A stretch of DNA of 8,600 nt from an uncultured Mailhella sp. (lineage in GTDB: Bacteria > Desulfobacterota > Desulfovibrionia > Desulfovibrionales > Desulfovibrionaceae). The stretch covers positions 1 through 8,600 of the forward strand of contig CAJTSU010000151.1 of assembly GCA_910579055.1 (NCBI GenBank). The letters are read 5' to 3'. The position numbers and the translations under genes were made by a program. Of this stretch, positions 5,443-8,600 are shown one piece after another. The notes below the pieces were generated by a model. The model searched no databases. It saw only the letters and a program-made list of their open reading frames with translations, and was not told the origin of the DNA. Position 1 is the first letter of the stretch; each line of letters starts with the position of its first letter.

Positions 5443-7559
5443 TATTCGATACCTACATTACCCACGGCCTGAAGTCGGACGTCCGCGGGGATTTCCGCCT
5501 GTGAAATCACAGGCACGTTGGGCAGGAAGCGCGCCACAAGCTGAGCCACATGCGGACGAACTACGGGAGTAGTGAGCACAACGGGCTGTCCGCTGGCCAT
5601 GACGGCGTTTTCCACGGCCTTGTTGATGTTGTTCACCAGATGTTGGGCCGAAAGAGGATTCATGGACAGATACGAACCTCCATCCGTCTGGCGCAAGGAT
5701 TCCTGGATGGTACGATCGGCCTGGGGATCCAGGGTGACGATGGCAAGCGTTCCCTCTGCATCCATGTACGGCTTGACGATGCTTCTTGCAAGCTTTTCGC
5801 GCACATACTCGGTAAGAACATCGGGGTTCTTGATGGCCGCGCCATAGTCGTCCAGCGTTTCCACAATGGTAAGCATGTCGCGGATGGTGACGTTTTCGCG
5901 CACCAGGTTCTGGAGCACCTTCTGCACGGAGCCCAGCGACAGGGTATTGGGCACCAGGTCCTCCACGGCCTTGGGCGATGTTTTTGCCAGGGTGTCGAGC
6001 AGAGCCTGAACTTCCTGCCTGCCGAGGAAATCGCCAAGGTGACGGCGGAACACTTCGGTAAGGTGGGTGGCGATGACCGTGGAAGGGTCTACCACGGTAT
6101 AGCCCGCCACCTGGGCATTTTCGCAGCGGGATTCGGGAATCCACAGCGCGGGCAGATTGAAGGCGGGTTCCCGTGTTTCGATGCCCTCTATCTTCGTGGT
6201 CACATTGCCGGGGTCCATAGCCAGAAAGTGATCTACCAGAATTTCCGCGCTGGCCACAGGGTTGCCCTTGATCAACAGGGCATACTGGCCGGGGCGAAGC
6301 TGAAGGTTGTCCCGCAGGTGCAGAGCGGGAAGCACCACGCCCATGTCCAGGGCGAACTGCCGCCTGATGGAACGGATGCGCGAGAGCAGGTTGCCGTTTT
6401 GAGCCTCGTCCACCAGAGGGATAAGACCGTAACCCACTTCCAGTTCCAGCGTATCGAGGGGGAGAAGGTTCTGAACTTCCTCCGGCGTATCGGCGCTCGC
6501 GGGTTCGCCCTTGGAACCGGATTTCGTTCCGGCGGCAGCTTTGCCTTCGAAACTGTCTTCCTCGCTTTTTTCCTTGTCGGCCATATCGCGGGAGACGATA
6601 AAGATGAGCCCCGCGAAAATCCAGAACGGCAGCAAGGGCAGGCCGGGCACAAGGCCGAAGATGAACAGCACCATGGCCACCATGCGCAGAACGCGGGAGT
6701 TGTAGGAGAGCTGGGCCAGGAATTCTTCGCCCATCTTCGCTTCAGCCGCAGCGCGGGAAACAATCATGCCCGCCGCGACGGAAATGATAATGGAAGGAAT
6801 GGTGGAAACCAGGCCATCGCCGATGGTCAGCAGAGAAAACGTGGTCAGAGCCTGATCCCAGCTCATGCCTTTCTGGATGACGCCGATGAGGATGCCGCCG
6901 ATGAGGTTGATGAAGGTGATGAACAGACCGGCGGTCACATCCCCCTGCACAAATTTGCCAGCGCCGTCCATGGCGCCGTAAAAATCCGCTTCACGGCGCA
7001 GGTTGTTGCGGCGCAGGGTTGCTTCCTCTTCATCAATGAGTCCGGCGTTAAGGTCGGCTTCAATGGCCATCTGTTTGCCGGGCATGGCGTCAAGGGTGAA
7101 GCGGGCCGCTACTTCGGCGATACGGGTGGTGCCTGTGGTGATGACCACCTTGTTGAGAATGAACAGAATCATGAAGATAACCGCGCCGACGACATAACTG
7201 CCGCCGACCACGAATTCAGCAAAGGACTGGATGACTTCGCCTGCGGCCGACGGCCCCTGATCGCCATTGAGCAGGATCAGACGGGTGGACGCCACGTTGA
7301 GCGCCAGGCGCAACAGGGTCGTGACCAGCAGCAGGGAGGGGAAAATGGAAAATTCCAGAGGCGAGGTCATGAACATGCTTGTCAGCAGGATGAGCAGGGC
7401 CAGCGAAATACTGAAGCAGAGCATGATATCAAGAAAAAATGTGGGCATGGGAATGAGCATGACCATCAGGATGATGATGACGCCCGCGCCCAGCATCACG
7501 TCGCCCTGGCGGGCGAAGCGCTCATAATTCAGTTTTGGGGCCGTTATATTGACTGCCAT
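5442..7559 (-). CDS. flhA: Flagellar export gate protein FlhA
   Basis: FlhA is the large inner-membrane subunit of the flagellar type III export gate, coupling proton flow to export and docking chaperone-substrate complexes. The 705-residue product has eight membrane segments in the first 325 residues, the FHIPEP-family signature at 146-169 (RIAEVAARFTLDAMPGKQMA..), an acidic/serine-rich linker at about 326-362, and the C-terminal docking domain from about 365 to 705. The frame is open to 7850, but the ATG at 7559 is chosen: AAGGAG at 7568-7573 lies 8 bases ahead, the length fits the family, and the 97 upstream residues show no conserved character. In the signature, Glu167 stands where the family usually has Asp. 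It leads the flhF-flhG-fliA operon behind a sigma-54 promoter. flhB, often adjacent, is not seen. Confidence 0.97.
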   Translation of the reverse strand: MAVNITAPKLNYERFARQGDVMLGAGVIIILMVMLIPMPTFFLDIMLCFSISLALLILLTSMFMTSPLEFSIFPSLLLVTTLLRLALNVASTRLILLNGDQGPSAAGEVIQSFAEFVVGGSYVVGAVIFMILFILNKVVITTGTTRIAEVAARFTLDAMPGKQMAIEADLNAGLIDEEEATLRRNNLRREADFYGAMDGAGKFVQGDVTAGLFITFINLIGGILIGVIQKGMSWDQALTTFSLLTIGDGLVSTIPSIIISVAAGMIVSRAAAEAKMGEEFLAQLSYNSRVLRMVAMVLFIFGLVPGLPLLPFWIFAGLIFIVSRDMADKEKSEEDSFEGKAAAGTKSGSKGEPASADTPEEVQNLLPLDTLELEVGYGLIPLVDEAQNGNLLSRIRSIRRQFALDMGVVLPALHLRDNLQLRPGQYALLIKGNPVASAEILVDHFLAMDPGNVTTKIEGIETREPAFNLPALWIPESRCENAQVAGYTVVDPSTVIATHLTEVFRRHLGDFLGRQEVQALLDTLAKTSPKAVEDLVPNTLSLGSVQKVLQNLVRENVTIRDMLTIVETLDDYGAAIKNPDVLTEYVREKLARSIVKPYMDAEGTLAIVTLDPQADRTIQESLRQTDGGSYLSMNPLSAQHLVNNINKAVENAVMASGQPVVLTTPVVRPHVAQLVARFLPNVPVISQAEIPADVRLQAVGNVGIE

Positions 7560-7594
7560 CTTCCTGACTCCTTCTTTGCCTCTGCTCATGCCCG

Positions 7595-7612
7595 CTGTCG
7601 AAGTTTCGACAG
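7595..7612. promoter_or_regulatory. 18-base palindrome in the flhA leader
   Basis: CTGTCGAAGTTTCGACAG has perfect 8-base arms around a central GT. It ends 22 bases before the flhA ribosome binding site and lies downstream of the predicted sigma-54 start site. As DNA it would suit a dimeric repressor; as RNA it forms a 7-base-pair stem with a 4-base loop. Which applies cannot be told from the sequence. Confidence 0.5.
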
Positions 7613-7726
7613 TGAATACACTGCGTTCAGGCGTCCTCATTCCCCCCCGAACCTTGTGTTCTCGGGGATGTGCGGCGCACAGCGTCCTTTTGGTGCGAAC
7701 TGCACGGCACATGTTGCGGGTGCTTA

Positions 7727-7742
7727 TGCAGAAAGCGTGCCA
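7727..7742 (-). promoter_or_regulatory. Sigma-54 (RpoN) promoter for flhA-flhF-flhG-fliA
   Basis: TGGCACG-CTTT-CTGCA on the minus strand matches the RpoN consensus TGGCACG-N4-TTGCA with one mismatch and exact GG-N10-GC spacing. Transcription would start near 7716, leaving a leader of about 157 bases. RpoN control of flhA, flhF, flhG and fliA is established in polar flagellates such as Vibrio and Pseudomonas, which supports the assignment. Confidence 0.78.
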
Positions 7743-7807
7743 TGTGTAGAAAAAGCGTACCTTTCCCAAAGAGGCAAAGGCCGCTTTGCGGTTCTTGTCG
7801 GCCGGGG

Positions 7808-7892
7808 CTGCGGATGATAATGCCTTGGCTCTGCATCCGCAGGGATGCATGCTTGCATAGCGGCTCCGGGAACGTCATTATGAAGCATGCTT
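7808..7892. promoter_or_regulatory. Palindrome cluster upstream of the sigma-54 promoter, possible enhancer sites
   Basis: CTGCGGATG (7808-7816) and CATCCGCAG (7834-7842) form perfect 9-base arms with a 17-base spacer. GCATGCTT occurs twice (7847-7854 and 7885-7892), the second inside the perfect palindrome AAGCATGCTT (7883-7892). They lie 66 to 165 bases upstream of the RpoN promoter, the usual range for enhancer-binding protein sites, and also 55 to 139 bases before the EF-hand start. Either gene could be the target. No specific regulator can be named. Confidence 0.35.
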
Positions 7893-7946
7893 TGCCGCCC
7901 GCATGTTGCGCCGCGGGAGCACCACATTACGTACAAGGAGATTTCC

Positions 7947-8387
7947 ATGTCCCTACTTTTTCGGTTTTTCGGAGGACTGGTCTGTGCTGGAGCGCTGCTC
8001 ACTCCCGTATCCGGAGCGGTGGCAGCCGACCCTGCCATTGCTCGCTTCCACGCGCTGGACGGCAATGGCGACGGGCAAGTGAGCTGGGAAGAGTTTCATG
8101 CGGTCAGCCCCAACATTTCCCGCAAGGGATTCGAGATGATGGATTCCAACGGCGACGGTCAGCTCTGCGAGAGTGAATGGACGGCCTTCATGTCCAATCA
8201 CGGCATGGATGTGCCTGCCTCCATGAAGAGCATGACCATGCCCGCACGGGACGCCATGCCGCCCGCCTCTCCCCGCGCGGAGCAACCTGTGCGTCCGGCG
8301 GCGTCCGGGCCGATGATCATGCCTCCTTCTGATCCAGCTTCACCGGCGGCACCTTCTGCGCCGTTGATCCTGCCTCCTCAGAAATAA
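7947..8387 (+). CDS. Secreted EF-hand calcium-binding protein
   Basis: The 146-residue product begins with a signal peptide (FRFFGGLVCAGALLTPVSG, cleavage near AVAA/D at 26-27), so it is probably periplasmic or exported. Two canonical EF-hand loops follow: DGNGDGQVSWEE at 38-49 and DSNGDGQLCESE at 66-77, each with D1, N3, D5, G6, a hydrophobic residue at 8 and E12; the second has Cys at position 9. The last 60 residues are rich in Met, Pro and Ala and contain the paired motifs GPMIMPP and APLILPP. The ATG at 7947 is preferred over the upstream in-frame ATG at 7887 because AAGGAG (7935-7940) lies 6 bases ahead and the signal peptide starts there. It is divergent from flhA; a role in flagella is not shown. 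Confidence 0.88.
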   Translation: MSLLFRFFGGLVCAGALLTPVSGAVAADPAIARFHALDGNGDGQVSWEEFHAVSPNISRKGFEMMDSNGDGQLCESEWTAFMSNHGMDVPASMKSMTMPARDAMPPASPRAEQPVRPAASGPMIMPPSDPASPAAPSAPLILPPQK

Positions 8388-8548
8388 GCAGGCTGCAGAA
8401 ACGCTTCCGCCTGCCGCCGCAACTGTTCGGTGCCGCTATTTTCCGAAACCTGCACCGTACCGTAATTCTGCGGTCTTCTTCTTTGGCGTCTTGCCTGTTG
8501 ATTGGCATAACGTCTCGTTTCAATTTGTTTTTTAGCTCTTCTGCTTTG

Positions 8549-8594
8549 ATCAAAAATTCCTTTGTGGTTTGAGACCTCCCCCTTGAGGGGGAAA
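8549..8594 (+). repeat. Dispersed intergenic palindromic repeat, copy C
   Basis: It begins ATCAAAAATTCCTTTGTGG and aligns with copy B (2369-2413, opposite strand) at about 90 percent by eye. The G/C-rich end CCCCCTTGAGGGGG is a mini-hairpin; similar short palindromes are known to recur between genes in gut bacterial genomes. It may continue past the window edge at 8600. The 160 bases between the EF-hand stop and this copy hold no clear gene; a short T run (TTTGTTTTTT, 8525-8534) lacks a good preceding stem, so no terminator is called. Confidence 0.7.
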
Positions 8595-8600
8595 CGAGTA

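Larger units (their letters stand above)
7560..7946. other. Divergent regulatory region between flhA and the EF-hand gene
   Basis: These 387 bases carry no convincing gene; the open frame that continues flhA upstream lacks a supported start. From the flhA side they hold an 18-base palindrome, a sigma-54 promoter, and a cluster of palindromes next to the EF-hand gene. For the EF-hand gene only a weak -10-like GATAAT (7816-7821) without a good -35 is seen, so its promoter is undetermined. Confidence 0.7.

Noticed and set aside
5550..7817. A 755-codon open frame on the plus strand opposite flhA
   Set aside because: It is fully antisense to a certain flhA, has no ribosome binding site that I can see, and its product is rich in His, Gly, Asp and Gln with no domain; GC-rich third positions in flhA produce such frames.
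7560..7850. 97-residue N-terminal extension of flhA
   Set aside because: The supported ATG at 7559 has AAGGAG and family-typical length; the extension contains the sigma-54 promoter and lacks conserved character.
8317..8553. 78-codon minus-strand frame with TTG start behind an AAGGA supplied by repeat copy C
   Set aside because: The first 30 residues look protein-like and the spacing is good, but it overlaps the EF-hand gene end-on by 71 bases, uses a rare start and loses protein character downstream; the equivalent frame in copy B stops after 16 codons.

Overview
The window is a flagellar export, placement and regulation cluster from a Gram-negative bacterium, read almost entirely on the minus strand. 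The gene order flhA-flhF-flhG-fliA-cheY-fliL, the single polar-type FlhF/FlhG pair and the moderately GC-rich sequence fit a sulfate reducer-like member of the Desulfovibrionaceae (Desulfovibrio, Bilophila or a gut relative). The placement rests on remembered gene order and protein character, not on a search.

Layout from right to left, in the direction of transcription. At 7947-8387 (+) a small secreted EF-hand protein is read away from the cluster. The 387-base divergent region before flhA holds a strong sigma-54 (RpoN) promoter match at 7727-7742, palindromes upstream of it that could bind an enhancer-binding protein, and an 18-base palindrome in the flhA leader. Then flhA (export gate), flhF (SRP-type GTPase for pole selection), flhG (MinD-like ATPase for flagellar number) and fliA (sigma-28) follow with gaps of 10 bases or less or with overlaps, so they look like one operon. 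A 495-base noncoding stretch follows; it holds a 25-base perfect inverted repeat and a copy of a dispersed palindromic repeat. Next come cheY, a 213-base gap with a 13-base-pair hairpin, and a second tight group: fliL, an unrecognised 109-residue protein and a membrane-anchored coiled-coil/HTH protein resembling DUF2802. At the left edge the end of a convergent plus-strand gene may share a CTAG stop with this last gene.

Together the products build the polar export apparatus (FlhA), decide where and how many flagella are made (FlhF, FlhG), switch on late flagellar genes (FliA), and tie the motor to chemotaxis and stator function (CheY, FliL). I see no defence system, phage, transposase, CRISPR array or RNA gene. 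The most unusual features are the noncoding palindromes and dispersed repeat, the degenerate GTPase motifs of FlhF together with an FlhG lacking an N-terminal activator helix, and the secreted EF-hand gene where flhB might have been expected.
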